Shown one piece after another: positions 10,862 to 19,477 of a stretch of 64,000 nucleotides of DNA. Position 1 is the stretch's first letter. The number at the start of each line of letters is the position of its first letter. The notes beneath the pieces were generated by a model that worked only from the letters and a program-made list of their open reading frames with translations, did no database searches and was not told the origin of the DNA. The DNA is from Comamonas phosphati (GTDB lineage: Bacteria > Pseudomonadota > Gammaproteobacteria > Burkholderiales > Burkholderiaceae_C), in the NCBI RefSeq assembly GCF_014637085.1, contig NZ_BMEU01000020.1, positions 20,378-84,377 on the forward strand. Direction: 5' to 3'. The translations under genes and the position numbers were made by a program.

Positions 10862-10878
10862 TGCTCCAGATTGACACA
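10862..10878 (+). promoter_or_regulatory. second copy of the TGCTCCAGATTGRCACA motif
   Basis: TGCTCCAGATTGACACA differs by one base from the copy at 5198-5214. It lies about 63 bp before the beta-propeller gene. No -24/-12 element is visible between it and the gene. Confidence 0.35.
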
Positions 10879-10940
10879 ACCGCTGTGACACCCGAAGCGG
10901 TGCCCGCAGCGAACCCCACGACAACACCGGAGGCATTCCC

Positions 10941-11960
10941 ATGGCAAGCACAGCCCCAAAGCCACATCATCCACTGCATCGCAAACGCCCGCTGTCCCGG
11001 GCCTTGGTGGCGCTGGCCTGCCTGGCATCGGCCGCCGCAGTGCAGGCCGCGGGTGTAACCGACCGGGTCTATGTCTCCAATGAAAAAGATCACCGATTGC
11101 AGGTGTTCAACACCCGGGGCGACCGCCTGGGCGAGATAGCGGTCTGCCAGCGCCCGCGCCACATGATGTTCCTGCCCGGGCACGCGCAGATCATCGTCAG
11201 CTGCGGCGACAGCGACCAGCTGGGCATCGTCGATGTGGCTGCGGGCAGGCTCGTGGCCACCGTGCCGGTGGGCGAGAGCCCGGAGATCTTCGACTTGAGC
11301 CCCGATGGCAAGACTGTCTATGTGTCGATCGAAGACGACAACGTGCTCGCTGCCTACGACATTGTCGGCAAGAGACCGCTGTTCCAGGTGCAGACCGGCA
11401 AGGAGCCCGAGGGTGTGCTGGTCACGGCCGATGGCCAGTTCGCCTACGTCACCTCCGAGGCCGCCGACGCGGTGCACCTCATCGACCTGGGCCAGAAGAA
11501 GGTCGTGAAGACCATCAAGACCGGCAAGCGCCCGCGTCGCCTGGTGCTGCTGGCTGCTGCCAATGAGCTCTGGGTGACCAACGAGCTGGAGGCATCGGTG
11601 GCCGTGATCGACACCACCAACCAGCAGATCAAGAAGAAGATCGTGTTCACCGTACCGGGGGTGACCGCGACCGACATCACCCCCGTGGGCATGGCCATCA
11701 GCCCGGACGGCGCCAGTGTCTGGGTGGGCCTGGGCCGCGCCAACCGCGTGGCGCGCGTGAACGCAGCCGACAAGACCGTCACGCACCAGGTTCCCGTGGG
11801 CCGTCGCGCCTGGGGCTTGGCCATGCACCCGGATGGCAAGACGCTGTACGTGGCCAACGGCCTGTCGGACGAGCTGACGCTGATCGACACGGCCGCGGCC
11901 CAGCCGCTGCGCACCGTGCCCACGGGGCGTACGCCGTCGAGCGTGCTGGTCGAGCCATGA
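10941..11960 (+). CDS. PQQ-dependent catabolism-associated YVTN beta-propeller protein
   Basis: A 339-residue secreted protein with a signal peptide (RALVALACLASAAAVQA, cleavage near residue 36) followed by seven or so propeller blades with repeating units such as DRVYVSNEKDHRLQVF, GKTVYVSIEDDNVLAAYD and GKTLYVANGLSDELTLID. This family is known as a fixed companion of PQQ alcohol dehydrogenase systems; its exact role is not established. GGAGG precedes the ATG. The next gene encodes the binding protein of the same system, supporting one functional unit in the periplasm. Confidence 0.88.
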   Translation: MASTAPKPHHPLHRKRPLSRALVALACLASAAAVQAAGVTDRVYVSNEKDHRLQVFNTRGDRLGEIAVCQRPRHMMFLPGHAQIIVSCGDSDQLGIVDVAAGRLVATVPVGESPEIFDLSPDGKTVYVSIEDDNVLAAYDIVGKRPLFQVQTGKEPEGVLVTADGQFAYVTSEAADAVHLIDLGQKKVVKTIKTGKRPRRLVLLAAANELWVTNELEASVAVIDTTNQQIKKKIVFTVPGVTATDITPVGMAISPDGASVWVGLGRANRVARVNAADKTVTHQVPVGRRAWGLAMHPDGKTLYVANGLSDELTLIDTAAAQPLRTVPTGRTPSSVLVEP

Positions 11961-11961
11961 A

Positions 11962-12038
11962 AAATATGCTCCCACGCTCCCCACTGCGTGTGGCCGCTGC
12001 CCCCGAGGGGGCCGCTTTTCATCTTGGGGCGGCCCGGC
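11962..12038. repeat. GC-rich intergenic repeat with hairpins
   Basis: Contains GCCCCCGAGGGGGC-type inverted segments and GGGGCGGCCCGGCG, a form common between genes in Comamonadaceae. It separates the beta-propeller gene from the binding-protein gene. Confidence 0.45.
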
Positions 12039-12039
12039 G

Positions 12040-13227
12040 ATGAAAAAATCTCTACGGCTTTTGACTGCCTGCACCGTGCTGGCCTCCTGTCTGCCGCTGC
12101 AGGCCGCTGCCTCGCGCAAGGTGACGCTGGCCGTGATCTCCGTGGCCGACGACGCGCGCTATGCCAAGCGGCGCCTGGAGCTGGCCTACCCCGGCCAGCC
12201 CCAGGGCCGGGCCTTGCAAGGCGTGGAGCTGGCCGTGCAGGACACGGCGCTGGAGTTGCAGGACGCAGGCGTGGAACTGAGCGTGCGCGACCTGGTGCTG
12301 CCCAGTGCCGCCGACCTGCCCCGGGCGCTGCAGGAGCTCAAGGCAGAGCAGGTCGCACATATCGTGGCCGACCTGCCCGCAGAACCGCTGCGTGCGCTGG
12401 TGCGCGGCGGCCCTGACGTCCTTGGCGACATGGTGGTCTTCAATACAGGACTGCCCGACGACAGCCTGCGTGGTGAGGGCTGTGCCCCGTACTTGCTGCA
12501 CACCGCCCCCAGCCAGCAGATGGAGGCCGACGCCCTGGCCCAGTTCCTGGCCGCGCGCCAATGGCGCAAGCTGCTGGTGCTGCAGGGCACGCAGCCGGAC
12601 GACGCGCCGCTGGCTGCGGCCTGGGCGCGGGCGCTCAAGCGCCATGGCCTGGAGGCCGTGCAGTCCAAGACCTTCAAGCTCGGCGGCGAGGCGCACGAGC
12701 GCGACCTGTCCAACGTGCGCAAGCTCAGCAGCGAACCCGGCTATGACGTGGTGGCCGTGCTCGACAGCGACGGCGAATTCGCACGTGGCGTGCCCTATGC
12801 CACGCAATGGCCGCGCCCCGTGGTCGGCACGGCCGGCCTGGTGGCGCAGGCCTGGCATCCGCAGTGGCAGCGCTATGGCGGGTCTCAGCTCAACCGGCGC
12901 TTCGCCAAGCTCGCGCAGCGCCCCATGCAGGGGCCGGACTGGGCCGCCTGGATGGCGGGCAAGGCCGTGGTCGCGGCGCTGGTGGACGCGCCCCAGTCCA
13001 GCGTGGCGCAGCAGTTGCAGAGACTGCGCAGCGGCGCGGTGGCGCTCGATGGTTTCAAGGGCCAGCGCCTGACCTTCCGCCCCTGGGACGGGCAACTGCG
13101 CCAGCCCGTCCTGCTGTCCCACGGTGACGCAGTGGCAGCCATGGCCCCGCTGGGCGAATGGCTGCGCGCGAGCGAGGCGCTGGATACCCTGGGGACGGAT
13201 GCGGCTCATAGCACCTGCAAGCCATGA
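12040..13227 (+). CDS. ABC-type periplasmic binding protein of the PQQ alcohol dehydrogenase system
   Basis: A 395-residue protein with a signal peptide ending near LPLQAAA and a branched-chain-amino-acid-receptor-like (type I periplasmic binding) fold. It has the leading strand KVTLAVISVADDARYAKRR and later GYDVVAVLDSDGEFARGVPY. Matching proteins form the family 'substrate-binding protein, PQQ-dependent alcohol dehydrogenase system'. No permease or ATPase genes accompany it here, which is unlike the complete ABC cassettes seen in other species. No strong ribosome site precedes the ATG, which directly abuts a repeat. Confidence 0.82.
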   Translation: MKKSLRLLTACTVLASCLPLQAAASRKVTLAVISVADDARYAKRRLELAYPGQPQGRALQGVELAVQDTALELQDAGVELSVRDLVLPSAADLPRALQELKAEQVAHIVADLPAEPLRALVRGGPDVLGDMVVFNTGLPDDSLRGEGCAPYLLHTAPSQQMEADALAQFLAARQWRKLLVLQGTQPDDAPLAAAWARALKRHGLEAVQSKTFKLGGEAHERDLSNVRKLSSEPGYDVVAVLDSDGEFARGVPYATQWPRPVVGTAGLVAQAWHPQWQRYGGSQLNRRFAKLAQRPMQGPDWAAWMAGKAVVAALVDAPQSSVAQQLQRLRSGAVALDGFKGQRLTFRPWDGQLRQPVLLSHGDAVAAMAPLGEWLRASEALDTLGTDAAHSTCKP

Positions 13228-13285
13228 CACGTCCCTAACGTTTATGCAGTAGACGTTTATAGCTATGAAAATGAGGCAATCGACC

Positions 13286-14077
13286 ATGCTGAAGCGACGC
13301 AAGGTACTGCTGGCAGGTTTGTGGGCCACGGCGCTGCAGCCTTCATGGGCCACGCAAGACCCCACGGGGGGCGATCCCCTGGGCTCCATGCAATGGCCCG
13401 ATTTGCGCAAGAAATACGCGGGCAACGCGCCGCTGCAGTTCAGCGACCAGGTGCTCGTGCGCGCCCCCGCCTTTGCCGACGACGCGCTCAACGTCCCGTT
13501 GCAGATCGACGCCCGCGCGCTGCAGGCGCAGGGCGGCGGCATTGCCAGAATGATCGTCATTGCCGACCGCAACCCCATTCGTGAAGTGTTGACGTTCGAG
13601 CCGCTGCGGGCCCTGCCGCTGCTGGCGTTTCGCATCCGGCTGGAGCAGGCCTCTCCCATCCGCTGCCTGGTGCAGACGCAGGGCGGTCAATGGCATGTAG
13701 GCGGGGTCGTGGTGCAGGCCGCAGGCGGCGGCTGCACGGTGCCTGGCGTGACGCGCGCCGATGGCTCCTGGAGCCAGACGCTCAACCAGGTGCAGGCGCG
13801 CTTTTTCACCAACCTCGCCGACGCCAGCCGCCGTCTGCGCCTGCAGGTCATGCATCCCATGGACACTGGCCTCGTCGCGGGCATCCCGGCCTTCTACATT
13901 GAACAGTTGGAGCTGCGCGATGCCGGCGACCAACCCTGGTGGCGGCTGGCGCTGCACGAGCCGGTGTCGGAGAACCCGCTCATTACCCTGGAGATGCCCA
14001 CGCAGGGCCCGCGTGAATTCCGCCTGCTGGGCCAGGACAACAACGGCAACCGTATCGATGCCGGGGTGCGCGCATGA
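13286..14077 (+). CDS. quinoprotein dehydrogenase-associated SoxYZ-like carrier protein
   Basis: A 263-residue periplasmic protein that resembles a SoxY-SoxZ fusion. In Sox systems such carriers hold substrate on a swinging cysteine; here the candidate is C150 in GGGCTVPG, mid-protein, followed by the SoxZ-like C-terminal half (HPMDTG, IPAFYIEQLEL, ...GPREFRLLGQDNNGN). The leader LKRRKVLLAGLWATALQPSWA contains paired arginines and may be Tat-type. The ATG at 13286 is preferred because GAGG lies 9 bases before it; in-frame ATGs at 13265 and 13271 lack one. Its stop overlaps the next start (ATGA), implying translational coupling. Confidence 0.82.
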   Translation: MLKRRKVLLAGLWATALQPSWATQDPTGGDPLGSMQWPDLRKKYAGNAPLQFSDQVLVRAPAFADDALNVPLQIDARALQAQGGGIARMIVIADRNPIREVLTFEPLRALPLLAFRIRLEQASPIRCLVQTQGGQWHVGGVVVQAAGGGCTVPGVTRADGSWSQTLNQVQARFFTNLADASRRLRLQVMHPMDTGLVAGIPAFYIEQLELRDAGDQPWWRLALHEPVSENPLITLEMPTQGPREFRLLGQDNNGNRIDAGVRA

Positions 14078-15048
14078 AAGCCCTGAGCACCGCCCTGCTG
14101 GCGCTCGCCTGCACCTGCACCGCCCTGGCCCAGGCAACGCACCCCGACCCAGGGCTGCGACCTGACAAGGCCACGCGAGACTACCGCCTGCAGCCGCGCC
14201 AGATCGCCGCCGGCACCTGGGTCATCGAGGGGGCGGTGGCCGACTTCCTGCCCACCAACGGCTGCAACATCATCAACACCGCCTTCATCGCCACGGGCGA
14301 GGGCGTCGTCGTCATCAACACCGGGCCCTCGCGCCTGTATGGCGAGCAGCAGCGCCGGGCCATTGCGGCCGTCACGCCGCAGCCCGTGCGCATGGTGCTC
14401 AACCTGAACCTGCACCCTGACTATTTCTTCGGCAACCAGGCCTGGGCCGACGTGCCAACCCAGGCGCTGGCGGGCAGCATCGCCGGCATGCGCGTCGAGG
14501 GCGCTGGCTACGCCGACAATCTGTACCGCCTGTGCGGCGACTGGATGCCGGGCACCGAGCCGACGCCCGCGCGCGAGGCGCTAGAGCCACGGGCTTTCAC
14601 GATGGGCACGCACCGCCTGGAGCTGCGCCGCCTGCAGGGCCACACGCAGGACGATCTGGTGCTGCTCGACACCACCACCGGCGTGCTGTTTGCCGGCGGC
14701 CTGGTGTTTACCGAGCGCGTGCCCACCACGCCGCATGCCCAGCCCGAACCGTGGCTGCAGAGCCTGGCGGACCTGGAGCGCTGGCACCAGCAGGGCCAGT
14801 TCAGGCTGCTGGTGCCCAGCCACGGCCCCGTGGACAAGGGCGTGCAGGGCATCGCCCAGACACGTGACTGGCTGCAATGGCTCACGGCCCTGCTGCAGGA
14901 CAGTGCCCGGAGGGGAGTGGACTTGAGCGAGCTTCTGCGTGCACCCGTGCCCGGCCGATTCGCGGGCTGGGCGGCGCAGCCCGCCGAATTGCAGCGCAGC
15001 CTGGTGCAGTGGTATCCCGCTTATGAGCGGCGGGCGCTGAAGCAGTGA
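14074..15048 (+). CDS. quinoprotein relay system metallohydrolase-fold protein 1 (SoxH-related), metal site degenerate
   Basis: A 324-residue secreted metallo-beta-lactamase-fold protein, with a signal peptide ending near ALAQA. It belongs to the SoxH-related family that accompanies SoxYZ-like carriers in quinoprotein clusters. The usual HxHxDH zinc motif reads N112-L-H114-P-D116-Y117, so the first and third histidines are replaced. The AGD bridging aspartate reads A207-G-G209. The histidines H190 (GHTQDD) and H250 (SHGP) remain. The protein may therefore be non-catalytic or bind one metal. The start overlaps the carrier gene stop by four bases. Confidence 0.8.
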   Translation: MKALSTALLALACTCTALAQATHPDPGLRPDKATRDYRLQPRQIAAGTWVIEGAVADFLPTNGCNIINTAFIATGEGVVVINTGPSRLYGEQQRRAIAAVTPQPVRMVLNLNLHPDYFFGNQAWADVPTQALAGSIAGMRVEGAGYADNLYRLCGDWMPGTEPTPAREALEPRAFTMGTHRLELRRLQGHTQDDLVLLDTTTGVLFAGGLVFTERVPTTPHAQPEPWLQSLADLERWHQQGQFRLLVPSHGPVDKGVQGIAQTRDWLQWLTALLQDSARRGVDLSELLRAPVPGRFAGWAAQPAELQRSLVQWYPAYERRALKQ

Positions 15049-15160
15049 ACAGGCATGGAGCACGTGGTGTCCCGGAGCGATGTGTTGCCTTTTGGAGCAT
15101 TCCGTGCAGCCGGGCCTGGCCCGTGAGACGGAACAGCCTCTGCAAATTGTCCTAGGTGCA

Positions 15161-15175
15161 TGGCATGGGTTTTGC
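15161..15175 (+). promoter_or_regulatory. sigma-54 promoter candidate for the PQQ alcohol dehydrogenase gene
   Basis: TGGCATG-GGTT-TTGC matches TGGCACG-N4-TTGC with one mismatch and the exact GG-N10-GC spacing. Transcription would begin near 15187, leaving about 90 bases of leader before the ATG at 15278. Confidence 0.75.
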
Positions 15176-15277
15176 GTAGTTGTTTGTTGCCAAGAGTTTC
15201 GCGCCTAGCGGGGCGGTTGCGCAGAGTCTGGGCATGGTGCCCGGGCATGGCTTTTCTCACAACGCAGGAGACAGACG

Positions 15278-16996
15278 ATGAAACGCACACTATTGAGTTT
15301 GCTGGTGATGCTCGCCGCCAGCCAGGCCGGCGCGGTGGTGACCGACAAAATGATCCACGACGACGCGAATACACCCGACGACGTGCTGAGCTGGGGCATA
15401 GGGACGCAAGGGCAGCGCTTCTCGTCGCTGACCGGCATCAATGAGGGCAACGTCAAGCGGCTGGCGCCAGTCTGGGCCATGTCCTTCGGCGGCGAGAAGC
15501 AGCGCGGCCAGGAAAGCCAGCCGCTGGTGCACAACGGCAAGATGTTCGTCACCGCCTCGTACTCGCGCATCTTCGCGCTCGATTCCAAGACCGGCAAGAA
15601 ACTCTGGAAGTACGAGCATCGCCTGCCCGAGGGCATCATGCCCTGCTGCGACGTAGTCAACCGTGGCGCCGCGCTGTACGACAACCTGGTGATCTTCGGC
15701 ACGCTCGATGCGCAGCTGGTGGCGCTGAACCAGGACACGGGCAAGGTAGTGTGGCGCGAGAAGATCGACGACTACCAGGCCGGCTACAGCTACACGGCCG
15801 CGCCGCTGGTGGTCGACGGCATGGTGATCACCGGCAACTCGGGCGGCGAGTTCGGCGTGGTCGGCCGCGTCGATGCGCGCGATGCCAAGACGGGCAAGTT
15901 GCTGTGGACGCGTCCCACCGTCGAAGGCCATATGGGTTACAAGGACGGCAAGGAAAACGGCATCACCGGCACGCTCAATGCCACCTGGCCGGGAGAGACC
16001 TGGAAGACCGGCGGCGCCTCCACCTGGCTGGGCGGCAGCTATGATCCCAAGACCGGTTTGGCCTATATCGGCACCAGCAACCCTGGCCCTTGGAACAGCC
16101 ATGTGCGCAAGGGCGACAACCTGTACTCCGCCTCCACCCTGGCGCTGGACGTGAAAACCGGCAAGATTGTCTGGCACTACCAATCCACGCCCAACGACGG
16201 CTGGGACTTCGACGGCGTGAACGAGTTCATCACCTTCGACATGGACGGCAAGCGCGTGGGTGCCAAGGCTGATCGGAATGGCTTTTTCTACGTGATGGAT
16301 GCAGCCAATGGCAAGCTGCTCAACGCCTTCCCCTTCGTGAAGAAGATCACCTGGGCCACGGGGATCGACCTGAAGACGGGTCGCCCCAACTTCGTGGCCG
16401 AGAATCGCCCTGGCGACCCCACGGCTGCCGACGGCGACGGTAAAAAGGGTAAGTCGGTTTTTGCCGCCCCCGGCTTCCTGGGCGGCAAGAACCAGATGCC
16501 CATGGCTTACAGCCCCAAGACCGGCCTGTTCTACGTGCCCACCAACGAATGGGGCATGGAGATCTGGAACGAACCCATCACCTACAAAAAGGGCGCGGCC
16601 TACCTGGGCGCGGGCTTCACGATCAAGCCGCTGTTCGATGACCACATCGGCTCGCTGCGCGCCATCGATCCCAAGACCGGCAAAGTGGCCTGGGAGGTGA
16701 AGAACGAGGCCCCTCTGTGGGGTGGCGTGTTGGTCGCCGGCGACCTGGTGTTCTGGGGTACGCCCGAAGGTTACCTCAAGGCCGCCGACGCCAAGAGCGG
16801 CAAGGTGGTCTGGGAGTTCCAGACCGGCTCGGGCGTCGTGGCTCCGCCCATCACCTGGACGCAGGACGGCGAGCAGTACCTGAGCGTGGTCTCGGGCTGG
16901 GGCGGTGCCGTACCGCTGTGGGGCGGCGAGGTGGCCAAGAAGGTCAACTTCCTGGAGCAGGGGGGCTCAGTCTGGACCTTCAAGATCATGAAGTGA
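15278..16996 (+). CDS. PQQ-dependent alcohol dehydrogenase, type I (quinoprotein), lanthanide-type signature
   Basis: A 572-residue periplasmic quinoprotein that oxidises primary alcohols and passes electrons to cytochrome c550. It has a signal peptide ([19 protein letters not shown]) and repeated tryptophan-docking propeller blades. Vicinal cysteines C123-C124 form the disulfide ring over PQQ. Metal ligands E191 (GGEFGV) and N268 (TSNPGPWN) are present, with catalytic D310 in WDFDGVNE. D312, two residues on, is the extra aspartate seen in lanthanide enzymes XoxF and PedH; MxaF has Ala there and ExaA Ser. No CxxCH is present, so it is not a quinohaemoprotein. AGGAG precedes the ATG. The relation to ExaA/PedE/PedH is clear; the exact subgroup is inferred. 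Confidence 0.92.
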   Translation: MKRTLLSLLVMLAASQAGAVVTDKMIHDDANTPDDVLSWGIGTQGQRFSSLTGINEGNVKRLAPVWAMSFGGEKQRGQESQPLVHNGKMFVTASYSRIFALDSKTGKKLWKYEHRLPEGIMPCCDVVNRGAALYDNLVIFGTLDAQLVALNQDTGKVVWREKIDDYQAGYSYTAAPLVVDGMVITGNSGGEFGVVGRVDARDAKTGKLLWTRPTVEGHMGYKDGKENGITGTLNATWPGETWKTGGASTWLGGSYDPKTGLAYIGTSNPGPWNSHVRKGDNLYSASTLALDVKTGKIVWHYQSTPNDGWDFDGVNEFITFDMDGKRVGAKADRNGFFYVMDAANGKLLNAFPFVKKITWATGIDLKTGRPNFVAENRPGDPTAADGDGKKGKSVFAAPGFLGGKNQMPMAYSPKTGLFYVPTNEWGMEIWNEPITYKKGAAYLGAGFTIKPLFDDHIGSLRAIDPKTGKVAWEVKNEAPLWGGVLVAGDLVFWGTPEGYLKAADAKSGKVVWEFQTGSGVVAPPITWTQDGEQYLSVVSGWGGAVPLWGGEVAKKVNFLEQGGSVWTFKIMK

Positions 16997-17111
16997 TGGT
17001 TCTTTGATATCGCTGGCGGCACGCTCCAGGCCGTGGGGCCGGGCGTGCCCGCCGACGCATTTTTGTCACCAGCCGCACTCCCCCGCAGTGCTGCGCAACG
17101 ACAACACTTCC

Positions 17112-19400
17112 ATGAACAAGACCCCATCAAGGCCCGACGGCCAATGGCTGGTGGTGCTCTCCACTCTGCCCGCAGCGGTGGCCGCGCAGGCCGTCGATAT
17201 CGACAAAGTCCACAGTCTGCCGCAGGTGGAGGTCGTGCATCAGGCGCCGCTGCCCGGCCTGGATGTGTCGGTCGAGCAATACCCCGGCAATGCGCAAATG
17301 CGCAGCGACGCCCAGATCGAGCGCGCCGGGGCCGCGAACCTGGCCGACTTCCTAAAGCGCAGCATGCCCGGCGTCGTCAGCGCCGATGTCCAGGGCAGCC
17401 CCTACCAGATCGACCTGAGCTATCGCGGCCACCGCTTGTCGCCCCTGCTGGGCTCGCCCCAGGGCCTGTCGGTGTACCTGGACGGCGTGCGCATCAACCA
17501 GCCGCTGGGCGATGTCATGGACTGGGATCTGGTGCCCGAGATGGCTTTGGCCGATGTGGCCCTGATTCCCGGCACCAATCCGCTGTACGGACTCAACACC
17601 CTGGGCGGGGCGCTGGTGCTGGGCACCAAGTCGGGATTGACGCATCCGGGCACGGAGGTCGATATGTCCGTCGGCAGCCACGCGCGCAAGCGCGTCGAAT
17701 TCGGCCATGGTGCTCGGTGGGGCGAAGGCTGGCATGGGTATGTCGCCGGTACCTGGTTCGACGAGAACGGCTGGCGCGAGCGCTCGCCGGGCCACCTGGG
17801 CAACCTGTTCCTCAAGCTCGGGCGCAATCTGGGCGACACGTCCTGGGCGCTGAGTTACACGTATGGCCGCAGCAACTTGACCGGCAACGGCCTGCTTAAC
17901 CAGAGCCTATATGACATGCAGCGCAACGCGGGCTACACCTTCCACGACCAGACCCGCAACCGTGGCGGGCTGCTGAATTTCCAGCTGACGCACTCCATCA
18001 CCCAGAACGACCAGCTTTCACTGGTGGCCTGGCACCGCTCTTCGCGTCGCAACGGCAGCAACGGCGATGTGAGCCAGACCTGGGCCGACTGGATCGAGGA
18101 CTGCGAAAAGCCCGGCAAGACCCATTGCACCAACCCTGCCGCCCCGGGTTACATCAGCCACAACGCCGTGCTCAACCAGAGCCAGGCGCGCTATTCCGAA
18201 GTCGGCACGACGCTGCAATGGACGCGCCAGGCCGGCGCGCACCAACTGGCCCTGGGCGTCGAGCTGGCGCGCAGCACGGCCGACTATGACCAGTACCAGC
18301 AGGAAGCCATGTTTGACGGCAACCGCATCGCACAACCGGTTTCGGGGGTAGATCTGGAACACGAGGTATCGCTGCGCGGTCGCAGCACACGCCTGGGCCT
18401 GTTTGTGGCCGACACCATCGACCTCGGTGACAGCACGCGTCTGAGTCTGTCGGCGCGCTGGAACCGCAGCCGCGTGCGCAATGACCTGGGCCATCCCACG
18501 CCTTATGAGCGCGAGAGTTTCAGCTATGGCAAGTTGAACCCTGCCATCGGCATCACGCACGCCTTCACGCCAACGACGATGGGCTTTGCCAGCCTGTCGC
18601 AGGGCACGCGCATGCCGACCGCGCTGGAGCTGGGGTGCGCCGATCCCGCCAGGCCCTGCGCTCTGCCCACCGGATTGCAGGCCGACCCCTACCTCAAGCA
18701 GGTGGTTACGCGCACCCTGGAGCTCGGCGCGCGGCTGCGTCCGGCCGAAGGTGTGCAGGTCACGGGCGCGCTGTTCCGTTCGGTGAACAACGATGACATC
18801 GCCTTCATGCGCTCGGGCATTGCCCAGGCGGGATTCTTCAACAACATCGGCAAGACCCGGCGCCAGGGCCTTGAGCTGAGCGGCCGCGTGCAGCGCGGCC
18901 GTTGGGACGTACACGCCAGCTACACCTACTTGGACGCCACCTGTCAAAGTAGCGGCGTGCTCTTCGGCCCCCTGAGCACGGCCAAGAACCCCAACGCATT
19001 CCAGCCGGGCACCCGCATGGCCGCCCTGCCACGCCATGTGTTCAAGCTCTCGGCCGACTGGCGCGTCGCACACGGCGTGGTCGTGGGCGGCGACTGGTTG
19101 GCGGTGGGCTCCATGGTGGCCGCCGGCAACGAGAGCGGCACGCGCCCCAAGCTTGGCAACGTGCCAGGCTATGGCCTGTTCAACGCCCGCGTGAGCTGGC
19201 AGGTCAGTGCGGGCTGGAAGGCCTATCTGCGCATCAACAACCTGCTGGACAAGCGCTACATCACCTATGCGACGGGCAACGAGGACGCCTTCCCCGGTGG
19301 CGTGGTGGTCAAGCCCGGCGAGGACATGGGGTCGGCACGCTTCGTGGCGCCGGGCATGGGTCGCAGCGTGGTCGTTGGCATGCGCTATGAGTGGAGGTGA
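17112..19400 (+). CDS. TonB-dependent outer-membrane receptor
   Basis: A 762-residue receptor with signal peptide, a TonB-box-like segment (SLPQVEVV) at about residue 35, a plug domain (DAQIERAGAANLADFLKRS, YLDGVRINQPLGDVMDWD, NTLGGALVLGTK) and a 22-strand-type barrel that ends in an aromatic-rich MRYEWR. The start at MNKTPSRPDG is chosen because it gives a proper export signal; upstream in-frame starts add 36 atypical residues. It lies 115 bp after the alcohol dehydrogenase. By position it might import PQQ or a lanthanide or other metal chelate needed by that enzyme. This is inference; sequence alone does not give the ligand. Confidence 0.87.
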   Translation: MNKTPSRPDGQWLVVLSTLPAAVAAQAVDIDKVHSLPQVEVVHQAPLPGLDVSVEQYPGNAQMRSDAQIERAGAANLADFLKRSMPGVVSADVQGSPYQIDLSYRGHRLSPLLGSPQGLSVYLDGVRINQPLGDVMDWDLVPEMALADVALIPGTNPLYGLNTLGGALVLGTKSGLTHPGTEVDMSVGSHARKRVEFGHGARWGEGWHGYVAGTWFDENGWRERSPGHLGNLFLKLGRNLGDTSWALSYTYGRSNLTGNGLLNQSLYDMQRNAGYTFHDQTRNRGGLLNFQLTHSITQNDQLSLVAWHRSSRRNGSNGDVSQTWADWIEDCEKPGKTHCTNPAAPGYISHNAVLNQSQARYSEVGTTLQWTRQAGAHQLALGVELARSTADYDQYQQEAMFDGNRIAQPVSGVDLEHEVSLRGRSTRLGLFVADTIDLGDSTRLSLSARWNRSRVRNDLGHPTPYERESFSYGKLNPAIGITHAFTPTTMGFASLSQGTRMPTALELGCADPARPCALPTGLQADPYLKQVVTRTLELGARLRPAEGVQVTGALFRSVNNDDIAFMRSGIAQAGFFNNIGKTRRQGLELSGRVQRGRWDVHASYTYLDATCQSSGVLFGPLSTAKNPNAFQPGTRMAALPRHVFKLSADWRVAHGVVVGGDWLAVGSMVAAGNESGTRPKLGNVPGYGLFNARVSWQVSAGWKAYLRINNLLDKRYITYATGNEDAFPGGVVVKPGEDMGSARFVAPGMGRSVVVGMRYEWR

Positions 19401-19425
19401 GAGCGGCGTGCTGAGTAGGCAGAGG

Positions 19426-19463
19426 AAAACCCCGGAAGGACTGGACAGCCCTCCGGAGTTTTT
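19426..19463. terminator. bidirectional terminator between the receptor and a convergent binding-protein gene
   Basis: AAAAC-c-CCGGA and TCCGG-a-GTTTT form a stem with one internal mismatch, flanked by A- and T-tracts, so it can work on both strands. It lies between convergent gene ends at 19400 and 19478. Confidence 0.75.
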
Positions 19464-19477
19464 CGCTGGGGCGGGGC

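Noticed and set aside
15278-16996. Quinohaemoprotein (type II) alcohol dehydrogenase as in Comamonas testosteroni
   Set aside because: The protein ends after the propeller at 572 residues and has no CxxCH haem motif, so it is type I.
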